A DNA stretch of 64,000 nt from Rufibacter roseolus (lineage in GTDB: Bacteria > Bacteroidota > Bacteroidia > Cytophagales > Hymenobacteraceae): the NCBI RefSeq assembly GCF_017916365.1, contig NZ_JAFMSU010000003.1, forward strand, positions 930,001 through 994,000, in the 5' to 3' direction. The notes under the pieces were generated by a model, which was not told where the DNA came from, ran no database searches, and was given only the letters and a program-made list of their open reading frames with translations. Every line of letters begins with the position of its first letter. The first letter of the stretch is position 1. A program made the position numbers and the translations under genes. Below, piece by piece: positions 35,313 to 44,203 of the stretch.

Positions 35313-37391
35313 ATGCCCCAAGACAAAACCATTAAACAGTTGTGCTTTTTAACCGGAAGTGTAAGCTGGGTCTTGCTATTGGTGAACGTGTTGTTTTTGG
35401 CCCGGCAAGGGTTTATGGGCGAAGCCAACGCGGCTACCCCGTACCTGAACAACGTGCTGTCGGTGGTGTTCATCCTTTCCGTTTTCCTGCACCAGCGCAC
35501 GCACGTGCCAATCCAGCGGAGCGCAGAGTTCACTTCTCCGCTTTGGGGCCTGTTTGTGAAAGGCGGCCTGGGCGCGTACGTCTGCCTGCTCCTCCACATA
35601 GGGTACCCAGGGCTGAACCAATATTGGGTGAACAGCCCTTACCTGCTGGATATCTTCTACCAGGTTTTCTTTGGGTTTCTGGTGTATTTTCTGGGCAAGG
35701 CTTTCTACACCTGGCGGCAGTTCATCCTCTACCACAAAACCAAGGATGTCCAGAGCCAGTGGAAGTGGTTTGAGATTTTGGTCTATCTCAGCCTTTTAGT
35801 GCCCCTGCTCAACGTGCAGTACATGAGCCACGTTTTCCTGATCCTGGACCTGGGCCTTTTGCTTGCCTACAGCCTGTACATGAGCGTGCACCAACGGTGG
35901 GTGGCTTTCCTCACCCTTGACAAGAAATGGAGCTGTATTTTCCTGCTCACGGCGGTACTGGCCTCTGGGGTGCTGTTCGCCAACTTCCTGTTCGTCTACG
36001 CCGATTCCCCAGAGCTGGAAGTGGACTACACAGACAACCCGTTCATCCTGCTGACCCTGGCTTTCGCGTTTCTGTACGCCCTGGTTTCTTTGCTGGTGGC
36101 ACTGTTCAGTTTACCCACGTCCCGGGTTTTTGAGCAGAGAAACGCCGACTTACTGAGCTTCCAGCGCCTGAGCCATACCATTCAGCAGGGCCAGAGCGAG
36201 GATGAGGTGTACAAAATGCTGTTTGAGAGTGCCGTGAAAGCCACCGGGGCAGATGCCGCCTGGCTGGAAATAAATGAGACCACCCACGTTGACACCTCTG
36301 AATTTACCGGTAACCCCATTGACACCCAGGTGCAGGAGGCAGTAAAGGCCTTGATGGAAAACGTGCAGGAGCAGGACAGTTCAACCCCGGACAGCGTGTA
36401 CGTGAACGGCGACCTGAACCTGCTGCCCGAGTTTAAAAGCCTGCCCAGCCTTTACAACTCCCTGCTGGTGGTGCCGCTGGTGTCGGCCAAACGGCGCTAC
36501 GGCGTGCTATACTTGCTGCTGGAAGTAGAACAGGGCTTTGACCCTGACTCTATCAGCGTGGTGCAGTCCTTCGCGAACCAGACGGTATTGACCATTGAGA
36601 ACCTGCGGCTCATGCAGGAATCCTTGCAGAATGAGCGCTACAAAGAGGAACTCAAGATCGCAAGCCTGGTGCAGGACCGCCTCAACCCCAAGAAATTCCC
36701 CACTGATACCTGGTTTGAGATCAGCACCTACGCCCAGGCGGCCAAAGAAGTGGGCGGCGACTTCTATGATTACCTGCAACTAAGCAAATCCCGCATCGCC
36801 ATTATCATTGGTGACGTATCTGGGAAAGGAATCTCGGCGGCGTTCCACATGGCGCAGATGAAAGGCATTTTCCACGGCCTCATGCAGCAGGACTTGCTGC
36901 CGGATGAGTTCATGATCCAGGCCAACAGTGCCCTGAGCCGCTGCCTGGAGCGCACCTCTTTTATCACGTCATCTCTGTATATCATTGATTATGAGATGCA
37001 GGGCGTTTCCTTTGCCCGGGCGGGCCATTGCCATACCCTTTACTACAACTCTATGATAGAAGATACGTTCTATTTCCAGACAGAGGGATTGGGTTTGGGC
37101 ATTATCAGGGACGCCTCTTACGCCAAGCGCATCCACCGGCTGCACTATGATTATAACCCCGGCGATGTGATGGTGATTTACACCGATGGCATTGTGGAGG
37201 CCCGTAACTCCCGCCAGGAGGAGTACGGCGAGGAGCGCCTGAAATACATGCTTTCCCAGACATATCATTTAGAGGCCGAGGACATCAAAAGCGCTATCAT
37301 CAACGATGTCAGCGACTTCAGCAATGATATCCTCTATGATGACCAAACCCTGCTTGTGATCAAGTTCAAACCGCGTCAACCTATTAATTAG
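35313..37391 (+). CDS. Membrane-bound PP2C-type (SpoIIE-like) serine/threonine phosphatase with GAF domain
   Basis: The 692-residue protein has about eight membrane segments in the first 270 residues. A GAF-like domain follows (about 285-440, with FQRLSHTIQQGQSEDEVYKMLFESAVKATGADAAWLEI). Then a helical linker leads to a SpoIIE/PPM phosphatase domain (about 465-690). Metal-binding motifs are visible: AKEVGGDFYDY, IIIGDVSGKGISAAF, and a late VIYTDGIVEARN with DDQTLLVIKF. Its targets are probably phosphorylated STAS proteins, since a STAS gene and an anti-sigma-type kinase gene follow. It is the input end of a partner-switching module. Confidence 0.93.
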   Translation: MPQDKTIKQLCFLTGSVSWVLLLVNVLFLARQGFMGEANAATPYLNNVLSVVFILSVFLHQRTHVPIQRSAEFTSPLWGLFVKGGLGAYVCLLLHIGYPGLNQYWVNSPYLLDIFYQVFFGFLVYFLGKAFYTWRQFILYHKTKDVQSQWKWFEILVYLSLLVPLLNVQYMSHVFLILDLGLLLAYSLYMSVHQRWVAFLTLDKKWSCIFLLTAVLASGVLFANFLFVYADSPELEVDYTDNPFILLTLAFAFLYALVSLLVALFSLPTSRVFEQRNADLLSFQRLSHTIQQGQSEDEVYKMLFESAVKATGADAAWLEINETTHVDTSEFTGNPIDTQVQEAVKALMENVQEQDSSTPDSVYVNGDLNLLPEFKSLPSLYNSLLVVPLVSAKRRYGVLYLLLEVEQGFDPDSISVVQSFANQTVLTIENLRLMQESLQNERYKEELKIASLVQDRLNPKKFPTDTWFEISTYAQAAKEVGGDFYDYLQLSKSRIAIIIGDVSGKGISAAFHMAQMKGIFHGLMQQDLLPDEFMIQANSALSRCLERTSFITSSLYIIDYEMQGVSFARAGHCHTLYYNSMIEDTFYFQTEGLGLGIIRDASYAKRIHRLHYDYNPGDVMVIYTDGIVEARNSRQEEYGEERLKYMLSQTYHLEAEDIKSAIINDVSDFSNDILYDDQTLLVIKFKPRQPIN

Positions 37392-37411
37392 ATGATTCGT
37401 AAAGAAGCACG

Positions 37412-37750
37412 ATGAAAATAAAACATACTATCACAGACAACACCATCACCATCAGTTTAGATGGTGAGTTAGACGCCAGCTCCTCCGTGTTATTGGACGA
37501 AGAGCTCTCCAACCCCAGCATCATGATGTTTGGCAAGATCCTGGTGGACTGCAAAAACCTCAACTACATTTCCTCGGCCGGTTTAGGCGTGTTCATCTCG
37601 CACTTGCAGCGTTTTGAAGATGCTCAGATCAAGCTTATTTTCTTCAACATGCAGGAGAAAGTACGTAACGTGTTCGAGATTTTGGGGCTGGACCTGCTCA
37701 TGACCATCGTCTCTTCCTATGAAGAAGCCGTGACCATTGCCAATGACTAA
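37412..37750 (+). CDS. STAS-domain anti-sigma factor antagonist
   Basis: The 112-residue protein fits SpoIIAA/RsbV: a phosphorylatable serine in NLNYISSAGLGVFISHLQRF, preceded by an ISLDGELDASSS strand. When unphosphorylated, such proteins bind and neutralise an anti-sigma kinase. It lies 20 bases after the phosphatase, and its stop overlaps the kinase start. Confidence 0.94.
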   Translation: MKIKHTITDNTITISLDGELDASSSVLLDEELSNPSIMMFGKILVDCKNLNYISSAGLGVFISHLQRFEDAQIKLIFFNMQEKVRNVFEILGLDLLMTIVSSYEEAVTIAND

Positions 37751-38153
37751 TAAGATCCGGGTCAGTTGTGACAGGAAGAACCTTAAAATTATCCGCACCT
37801 TTGTGACGGATACCCTCTCTCCTGTCCACTTGTCTGAGATCACGTTAAACCAGATCATCCTGGCCGTAGACGAGATCTGCGCCAACCTGATCATCCACTC
37901 CAACAAGGAAGACAGCCAGAAAAACCTCTGCCTCACCATCAGGTATGATGACCGGGAAATTGTTTTTGAGCTGGAAGACAACGGCACCCCCTTTGTGCAG
38001 GCCAACTACAAAGCGCCTAACATCCATGACAACATAAAGGCGGGTAAAAAGGGGGGCGTGGGCGTGGCCCTGGTGAACCGGATCATGGACAAGGTAGAAT
38101 ACAGTGTGAAGGGGTCAACCAATATCTGCCGCATGCACAAACTCCTGGTGTAG
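37743..38153 (+). CDS. Anti-sigma regulatory factor, RsbW/SpoIIAB-like ATP-binding kinase
   Basis: This 136-residue HATPase_c protein has ILAVDEICANLIIHS (N-box), ELEDNGTPF (G1) and GKKGGVGVALVNRIMDKVEY (G2). It should phosphorylate the STAS partner and bind a sigma factor or other output protein. The ATG at 37743 overlaps the STAS gene by 8 bases; an upstream in-frame TTG was rejected. No sigma factor gene is adjacent, so the output is unknown. Confidence 0.93.
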   Translation: MTNKIRVSCDRKNLKIIRTFVTDTLSPVHLSEITLNQIILAVDEICANLIIHSNKEDSQKNLCLTIRYDDREIVFELEDNGTPFVQANYKAPNIHDNIKAGKKGGVGVALVNRIMDKVEYSVKGSTNICRMHKLLV

Positions 38154-38191
38154 GCACAGGACTATATTTTTCCCAAGCCGCACAATAAAAA

Positions 38192-38231
38192 CCGTTTTTG
38201 GCCTGTTTTAAGCAAAATATGCCAAAAACGG
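38192..38231. repeat. Family A palindrome with perfect 11-base arms, candidate terminator
   Basis: CCGTTTTTGGC and GCCAAAAACGG are exact reverse complements around CTGTTTTAAGCAAAATAT, whose ends also pair. It is the only hairpin after the partner-switching operon. Confidence 0.85.
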
Positions 38232-38365
38232 AGGTGGTTTTCTTCCAGCCCGCCTCCAGGGCACTATGTTTTTCAATAGTAGCCTGTTCTCTCCAAAAAA
38301 ATGAGTAAAATTGCATAATGTAAGGGAAGTCTATAGCCTACACATCCTGCATTTTGCTGACACCT

Positions 38366-40651
38366 ATGCGAGTTACTTCTTTGTATGTGGGCCTGAGTGC
38401 CCTGCTCCTATTCCAGTGTACCTCCCCTAAAAAGGCCGCGGAACCTGTTTTGCTCACCATTGGCCCAGAGAAAGTACCGGTCTCTGAGTTCGCTTACGTG
38501 TATGAGAAAAACAACAGCGCCGCAGACAGTGCTTTTTCCAGCGCCAGCGTAAACGAGTACCTGAACCTGTACACCAATTTCAAGCTGAAAGTGGCGGAGG
38601 CCAAGAGCCGCGGTCTGGATACCACCCAGGCGTTTAAAACAGAGCTGGGCGGTTACAAAGAACAACTGGCGCAACCTTTCCTCACGGAGAAAAGCGTAAC
38701 CGATCAACTAGTGCGCGAAGCCTACGAGCGCCTGAAGAAAGAAGTAAACGCCACCCACATTCTTGTTTCCGTGGACATGGAGGCCGATCCCAAAGACACG
38801 CTGGCCGCTTACCAAAAGATCATGGATTTGCGGAACCAGGCGGTAAACGGCACCCCGTTTGAGCAACTGGCCCAGCGTTTCTCTGAAGACCCGTCTGCCC
38901 GGGAGAACAACGGCAACTTAGGTTATTTCACTGCCCTGCAGATGGTATACCCTTTTGAGAACGCCGCCTTCAACACGCCGGTAGGTCAAATCTCGCAGCC
39001 GGTGAGAACCCGTTTTGGGTACCATATCATCAAAGTAAACGAAGTACGCCCGGCCCAGGGCGAGATCAAAGTGGCGCACATCATGGTGCGGGCGCAGCAA
39101 GGCCTGCCCAAAGCAGATTCCCTGGCCGCCAAGAAGAAGATTGACGAGATCTACAGCCGCGTCCTGCGCAAGGAAGACTGGAACAAACTCACCTCTCAGT
39201 TCTCAGAAGACGCCGCCTCGGCGGATAACGGCGGGGAGTTGCCTTGGTTTGGCACCGGCCGCATGATTCCTTCCTTTGAGGAAGCCGCTTTCGCCCTGGC
39301 GCAGCCGGGAGCCATCACGCCACCTGTGCAGACGGTTTACGGCTGGCACATCATCAAGCTGCTGGAGCGCAAAGAACTGCCGTCTTATGAAGAGATGGAG
39401 ACCTCGCTGCGGAACCGTATTGCCAAAGACTCGCGCTCTGAGCTGAACAAAGCCGCATTCCTGCGCCGCATCAAAGCCGAGAACAAGTTCCAGGAGAACC
39501 AGGCCATTAAAACGGCTACCCTCAAACTGGCAGATTCAACCCTGGTAACTGGCAAATGGAAATTCAGCGTGCCCGCTGAGCCCAAGAACCTGCCTACCGC
39601 TACGCTGTTCACCATTGCCGGTAAGCCCTATACCGTAGGGAGCTTTGCCACGTACATTGAGGCGAACCAGCGCGCCCGCCAGAACGTGTCTCCTTCCCAT
39701 GCCATGAACCTGCTCTATGACAAGTTTGTGGAAACCAGCCTGCTGGATTACGAGCGTGAGCACCTGGAGGAAAAACACCAGGATTACAAGATGCTGGTGA
39801 ACGAGTACCATGACGGCATCCTGCTGTTCCAGCTTATGGAGGAGAAGGTATGGGCCAAAGCAGTGGAGGACACCGTGGGCTTGAAAGCTTTCTTTGAGGC
39901 AAACAAAGCCAACTACATGTGGGGCGAGCGGGCCCAGGCTACCATCCTCAGCGCCGCCAACTCTGCTGTGATGAACCAAGCCAAAGCCCTGTTGGCTGCG
40001 GGTAGGTTCCCGTCTTCCAGACACAAGCAAATTGACCTGCTCTTTACCACCGGCGCAAATAAACTTTCCAATGCAGCCACGGCCCAGCTGGATCAGCTGG
40101 CTTCTACCATGCAGGCAGACTCTGCCCTCAGCCTGGATGTGACCGGTTACATTGACGCCCGCGAAAGCGCAAACCAGAGAAACTCAACCTTGGGAGCCCG
40201 CCGGGCCACTGCGGTGAAGAACTACCTGCAGCAGAAAGGGATTAAAGGAGAGCGCATTAAGATTGTGCCTTCTACGGCCCAATTAGCCGGAACCCGCCGT
40301 GTGGCCGTGACCGTGTATACCTCAGATCTGCAAGCCATGGCCGAACAGTTAAACCAAAGCAACCCGCTGGCCCTGCAGGTTACTTCGCGCAAGTTCCAGC
40401 GCGGCGAGAACAAGGTGCTGGATGCGGTTACCTGGAAGCCGGGTACCTACAACCTCACCCAGGATGGCCGCATTCTCTGGATCAAGATTGACCAGGTAGA
40501 TCCGCCTACCCCTAAGAAACTGAACGAGACCCGCGGCGTGGTGATCTCAGATTACCAGAATTACCTGGAGCAGGAATGGATCAAAGAACTGCGCCAGAAA
40601 TACCCGGTAAGCATCAACCAGCCAGAGGTGCAGAAGCTTATTAAGCACTAA
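38366..40651 (+). CDS. Peptidylprolyl isomerase lipoprotein with two parvulin domains and an inserted OmpA-like domain
   Basis: From MRVTSLYVGLSALLLFQC, a lipoprotein signal, the 761-residue protein has a SurA-like N-terminal region. Two PPIC domains follow (about 130-225, ATHILVSVD; about 235-335, VAHIMVRAQQG), both with the terminal FGYHIIKV or YGWHIIKL histidine pattern. A second SurA-like helical region leads to an OmpA-C-like segment (about 555-650): QIDLLFTTGANKLSNAA, DVTGYIDARES, NSTLGARRATAVKNYLQQKG. The last 100 residues return to the PPIase family. It probably acts as a periplasmic outer-membrane-protein chaperone that can touch peptidoglycan. The ATG was chosen over an upstream TTG. 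Confidence 0.88.
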   Translation: MRVTSLYVGLSALLLFQCTSPKKAAEPVLLTIGPEKVPVSEFAYVYEKNNSAADSAFSSASVNEYLNLYTNFKLKVAEAKSRGLDTTQAFKTELGGYKEQLAQPFLTEKSVTDQLVREAYERLKKEVNATHILVSVDMEADPKDTLAAYQKIMDLRNQAVNGTPFEQLAQRFSEDPSARENNGNLGYFTALQMVYPFENAAFNTPVGQISQPVRTRFGYHIIKVNEVRPAQGEIKVAHIMVRAQQGLPKADSLAAKKKIDEIYSRVLRKEDWNKLTSQFSEDAASADNGGELPWFGTGRMIPSFEEAAFALAQPGAITPPVQTVYGWHIIKLLERKELPSYEEMETSLRNRIAKDSRSELNKAAFLRRIKAENKFQENQAIKTATLKLADSTLVTGKWKFSVPAEPKNLPTATLFTIAGKPYTVGSFATYIEANQRARQNVSPSHAMNLLYDKFVETSLLDYEREHLEEKHQDYKMLVNEYHDGILLFQLMEEKVWAKAVEDTVGLKAFFEANKANYMWGERAQATILSAANSAVMNQAKALLAAGRFPSSRHKQIDLLFTTGANKLSNAATAQLDQLASTMQADSALSLDVTGYIDARESANQRNSTLGARRATAVKNYLQQKGIKGERIKIVPSTAQLAGTRRVAVTVYTSDLQAMAEQLNQSNPLALQVTSRKFQRGENKVLDAVTWKPGTYNLTQDGRILWIKIDQVDPPTPKKLNETRGVVISDYQNYLEQEWIKELRQKYPVSINQPEVQKLIKH

Positions 40652-40763
40652 GCCCTCCGGAAGTTTCTTTAAGTGAAGGCGTTTGCCTAGCTTTGTTTGT
40701 TTACCACTATACTAATTTGCACGAGAAGCGGTTCTATAGCTAGAGACCGCTATACAGAATACC

Positions 40764-42116
40764 ATGAAAATCAGAATTTCTTATTCTTCTTTCCTTAAAA
40801 GCCTCCTTCTACTGATTACCCTGGGCACTCTGACGCAAAACGCAGAGGCCCAGCAAGCTGCCCTGATAGATAACATTGTGGCCAAAGTAGGAGGGCATAT
40901 CGTGTTACGGTCAGAGCTGGAGTTTCAGCACGCCAACGCGGTAAGCCAGGGCTATAAATCCCCTAACCTGCGCTGCGAGATCCTGCGCTCACTTGTCCAG
41001 AATAAACTATTGCTGGCCCGTGCCGAGGTGGACTCTGTCATTGTAGAAGAAAACACCATCAATGCCGAGCTGGAAGGCCGCCTGAACCAGTTCATTGCCC
41101 AGATTGGGAGCCAGGAGAAACTGGAGGCGTACTACAACAAGCCCATGAGCGAGATCCGCAGTGACTTGCGCCGCAGCCTCAAAGAGCAGATGACCGTTCA
41201 GAAAATGGAGCGCGAGATTGCCGGCAAAATGAAAGTGACACCCAAAGAGGTACAGCAGTATTTCAACCGTATTCCCAAAGACAGCTTGCCTTATTTCTCC
41301 ACCGAGGTAGAAGTAGGCCAGATTGTGAAGATTGCGCAGATTGGAACCGCCCAGAAACAGGCAGCCCGCGAACAGCTGGAAGGCATCAGAAAACGCATCT
41401 TAGCTGGTGAGGACTTCGCCACGCTGGCCCGGCAGTTTTCGCAGGACCCGGGTTCCGGGGCTGCCGGCGGAGAGCTGGGCTTCTTCAAGAAACGCGAGTT
41501 GGTACCTGAATACGAGGCAGCCGCTCTTAAACTGCAGCCCGGCGAGACTTCTCCCGTGATTGAGTCCATGTTCGGTTTCCACATCATCCAGTTGATTGAG
41601 CGCCGCGGCGAGGAGTTCAACACCCGCCACATCCTCATCAAGCCGGCTACAGCTCAGGTAGACATGCAGCAAACCGCCCGTCTGCTGGACAGCATCAGAA
41701 CCCGCATCATGTCTGACAGCCTAACTTTCGCCAAAGCGGCCAAGGAATTCTCAGATGACATGTCTTCCAAGGGGAACGGCGGTATGATCACCATGCCTAA
41801 CAGCCCTACCACTTACATTCCGGTGGATAAAGTGGACCCGTCTATCTTCTTCGTGATTGATACCATGCAGGTAGGTTCCATCAGCGGTCCGCTTCCGTAC
41901 CGTACCGAGGACGGGAAAGAGGCCATGCGCATTCTGTATCTGAAATCAAAGGCTGCCCCGCACCAGGCCAACATGCGTGACGATTACCAGAAGATTGCCG
42001 CTGCGGCCCTAGCCGACAAACGCAACAAAGCCATCAGTGAGTGGTTTGAGAAAAACAAAGAAACGGTGTTCGTAGACATCGCCCCAGATTTCAAAACCTG
42101 TAGTTTAGACGAATAA
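40764..42116 (+). CDS. SurA-like periplasmic peptidylprolyl isomerase
   Basis: The 450-residue protein has a signal peptide (MKIRISYSSFLKSLLLLITL ... NAEAQQ). The SurA N-terminal domain (IDNIVAKVGGHIVLRSELEFQH) is followed by two parvulin domains: VEVGQIVKIAQ ... GGELGFFKKRELVPEYEAAALKL ... MFGFHIIQLIE, and TRHILIKPATA ... SDDMSSKGNGGMI. It is expected to chaperone outer-membrane proteins. It follows the OmpA-containing PPIase by 112 bases and precedes the MoxR ATPase by 10 bases. Confidence 0.93.
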   Translation: MKIRISYSSFLKSLLLLITLGTLTQNAEAQQAALIDNIVAKVGGHIVLRSELEFQHANAVSQGYKSPNLRCEILRSLVQNKLLLARAEVDSVIVEENTINAELEGRLNQFIAQIGSQEKLEAYYNKPMSEIRSDLRRSLKEQMTVQKMEREIAGKMKVTPKEVQQYFNRIPKDSLPYFSTEVEVGQIVKIAQIGTAQKQAAREQLEGIRKRILAGEDFATLARQFSQDPGSGAAGGELGFFKKRELVPEYEAAALKLQPGETSPVIESMFGFHIIQLIERRGEEFNTRHILIKPATAQVDMQQTARLLDSIRTRIMSDSLTFAKAAKEFSDDMSSKGNGGMITMPNSPTTYIPVDKVDPSIFFVIDTMQVGSISGPLPYRTEDGKEAMRILYLKSKAAPHQANMRDDYQKIAAAALADKRNKAISEWFEKNKETVFVDIAPDFKTCSLDE

Positions 42117-42126
42117 ACTCCCCTCT

Positions 42127-43092
42127 ATGCCTCCCTTTGCCTCTGACAAAGAAGCCGCAGATGCGCTTCACCATGCCTACCAGCGTCTGACCGCTGAGAT
42201 TTCCCACACCATTATTGGTCAGGAGGAAGTAGTAAAACTGGTGCTGACTGCTGTTTTTTGTCAGGGGCATTGTTTGTTGGTGGGGGTGCCTGGTCTGGCC
42301 AAAACGCTCCTGATCCAGACCATCTCCAACTCCCTGGACCTGTCGTTCAACCGGGTGCAGTTCACCCCAGATTTGATGCCTTCTGACATTTTGGGCTCCG
42401 AAACGCTGGACCAGAACCGTCATTTCCAGTTTGTGAAGGGCCCGGTGTTCGCCAACATCGTGCTGGCAGATGAGATCAACCGTACGCCGCCTAAGACCCA
42501 AGCAGCCTTGCTGGAGGCTATGCAGGAATACTCCGTGACCGTGGCGGGCCACCACTATAACCTGCCGCGCCCGTTCTTTGTGCTGGCCACCCAGAACCCC
42601 ATAGAGCAGGAAGGAACCTATCCCCTGCCCGAGGCGCAGCTGGACCGCTTCATGTTTCACGTGGCGCTGGAGTACCCCAGCTACGAGTCCGAGCTGCAGA
42701 TTGTGAAGAACACCACCGGTGACCGCAAACACACGCCCAACGTGGTACTGCACGCCGAGGAGATCACCGCCTTCCAGCAACTGGTGCGCCGCGTACCGGT
42801 CACCGACAACGTGGTGGAATACGCCGTAAAGCTGGTGCATGCCACTCGCCCCAACACCCAACTAGCCAGTTCGCAGACAAACCAATATCTGGAATGGGGC
42901 GCCGGACCACGGGCCTCGCAGCACCTGATCATGGGCGCCAAATGCAATGCCCTCATCCGGGGCAAATACTCCCCAGACATTGAAGACGTGCAGGCCGTGG
43001 CCGTACCCATTCTGCGTCACCGCCTGGTGCGCAACTTCAAAGCCGAGGCAGAGGGCATTACTGTAGAGCAAATCATCAAAGGTCTTCTGTAA
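42127..43092 (+). CDS. MoxR family AAA+ ATPase
   Basis: This 321-residue ATPase has Walker A (LLVGVPGLAKTLLIQ), Walker B (NIVLADEINRTPPKTQAALLEAMQE), sensor 1 (VLATQNPIEQEGTYPLPEAQLDRF) and sensor 2 (GAGPRASQHLI), all in MoxR form. Family members mature or activate partner proteins, often with von Willebrand factor-A proteins; none is adjacent here. It is separated by 10 bases from the SurA-like gene, so an envelope maturation role is likely. Confidence 0.95.
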   Translation: MPPFASDKEAADALHHAYQRLTAEISHTIIGQEEVVKLVLTAVFCQGHCLLVGVPGLAKTLLIQTISNSLDLSFNRVQFTPDLMPSDILGSETLDQNRHFQFVKGPVFANIVLADEINRTPPKTQAALLEAMQEYSVTVAGHHYNLPRPFFVLATQNPIEQEGTYPLPEAQLDRFMFHVALEYPSYESELQIVKNTTGDRKHTPNVVLHAEEITAFQQLVRRVPVTDNVVEYAVKLVHATRPNTQLASSQTNQYLEWGAGPRASQHLIMGAKCNALIRGKYSPDIEDVQAVAVPILRHRLVRNFKAEAEGITVEQIIKGLL

Positions 43093-43131
43093 CTTTTCAG
43101 GCCTGCTTTTCAGAAATCAGGCTTAAAAAGG
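43093..43131. repeat. Family A palindrome copy after moxR
   Basis: CTTTTCAGGCCTGCTTTTCAG and AAATCAGGCTTAAAAAGG pair well with G-T pairs. It starts one base after the stop. Confidence 0.7.
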
Positions 43132-43221
43132 ATAACGCCCCGCTGGACTAAAAAGCCTTTCTGCCTGAACCTTCTTTTGGGAAGCAGGCAGCAGCTCGCA
43201 GCTCATGGAACCCTCATAGGA

Positions 43222-43260
43222 TGTTTTCAGCCCGATTTTGAGAAAACGATCCCAAAATTA
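43222..43260. repeat. Family A palindrome, degenerate copy
   Basis: TGTTTTCAGCCCGATTTTGAG followed by AAAACGATCCCAAAATTA. Inner arms are intact. Confidence 0.55.
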
Positions 43261-43316
43261 AAATACGCCTTTACCTGCAGGCAACCGCAGGTGGTGCAAA
43301 AGAGTAACGCATTGTG

Positions 43317-43324
43317 TACTTTTG
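43317..43324 (+). promoter_or_regulatory. Candidate -7 element TACTTTTG
   Basis: Matches TAnnTTTG, 27 bases before the next ATG. There is no clear -33 TTG. Confidence 0.4.
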
Positions 43325-43351
43325 CCCCCGATTCTTTTAACCCGAACTTGC

Positions 43352-43780
43352 ATGGAAGCAGCAGCTCTTTACGAACGCTTTGAAAATAACCTGGAAACCA
43401 TCTTCTCTTACATCAACAGAGGCCTGGATGTACGCACCACGCCGTACAACATCTCCATGCCCTTGGAACTAAACCTCCTGTGCGATGTACTTACCTCCGC
43501 AGGCTTTCCCTGCCAGGTAACCAAAGACGGTTTTGATGCCTTGGTGGAGTTTCACGCGGTGTACATGCAGGAAGGCAAGCGCGTGTCTGACGTGATGCAC
43601 CGGATTCTGGAAGACAAACGCGCGTACCTGCGCACCCCTGAGGGCACCGTGCTGTTGAAAGAGCAGTTGATCCGTCGCCTGGAGTATTTCAACGAGATTG
43701 CCCACTCCATGGAAGTCATCGCCCGCCAGCAGCAACTAGGCAGTCCCTTGCAGTACAACTATCCTTTCCTGAATAAATAA
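43352..43780 (+). CDS. Hypothetical cytoplasmic protein
   Basis: The 142-residue protein from MEAAALYERFENNLETIF is helical and has no signal, membrane segment or cysteine pair. It has PLELNLLCDVLTSAGFPCQV and a late helix EQLIRRLEYFNEIAHSMEVIARQQQ. I do not recognise the family. A -7 element lies 27 bases upstream of the chosen ATG, so the alternative start at 43322 is unlikely. Confidence 0.7.
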   Translation: MEAAALYERFENNLETIFSYINRGLDVRTTPYNISMPLELNLLCDVLTSAGFPCQVTKDGFDALVEFHAVYMQEGKRVSDVMHRILEDKRAYLRTPEGTVLLKEQLIRRLEYFNEIAHSMEVIARQQQLGSPLQYNYPFLNK

Positions 43781-43814
43781 CCAGCGAACGCCCTGAACAC
43801 AGGGTTTAGCTCTT

Positions 43815-44192
43815 TTATGGTTTATTGTAGCCCAAGATGTGCACTGACATTTTCTGGTCTGTCTGCTTGGGTGTCTTGAAAGTGATCCAGGCTTCCTGCA
43901 CGCTTTCCTTAGGCGCCAGCGGAAAACGCAGCTCGGCTTTGTCTACCTCCCTACCCTGCTGCAAAAGGGAAACCTCCACAATAACGTTCTCGGCGGTCTG
44001 CTCTCCCATGTTCACCAGCTCAACCCTATGGATGTTCTGCCCGGGCCGGTCCTTTTCCGGGAGTATTTTGATTTTAAGATCCGGCGGCGTGTGTTCGTAG
44101 TGAAAGGCTTTCACTGTCAGGTAGCCCAGCAGGGCAATGATGAGCAGGACACTCGCCCCAAACACGAACCACTCCAGCGGATTTTTCTTCAT
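43815..44192 (-). CDS. TIGR02588 family protein
   Basis: The 125-residue protein has one N-terminal membrane segment (WFVFGASVLLIIALLGYLTVKAF) and an exposed beta-rich domain (IHRVELVNMGEQTAENVIVEVSLLQQGREVDKAELRFPL). It matches my memory of TIGR02588. Its partner family TIGR02587 is encoded 11 bases upstream, as expected for this pair. The function is unknown. Confidence 0.75.
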   Translation of the reverse strand: MKKNPLEWFVFGASVLLIIALLGYLTVKAFHYEHTPPDLKIKILPEKDRPGQNIHRVELVNMGEQTAENVIVEVSLLQQGREVDKAELRFPLAPKESVQEAWITFKTPKQTDQKMSVHILGYNKP

Positions 44193-44203
44193 ATAGCTTT
44201 CCT

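Noticed and set aside
43791-43804. Short hairpin CCCTG-AACA-CAGGG as a terminator
   Set aside because: Only five base pairs and a weak T-run; kept out of the feature list.
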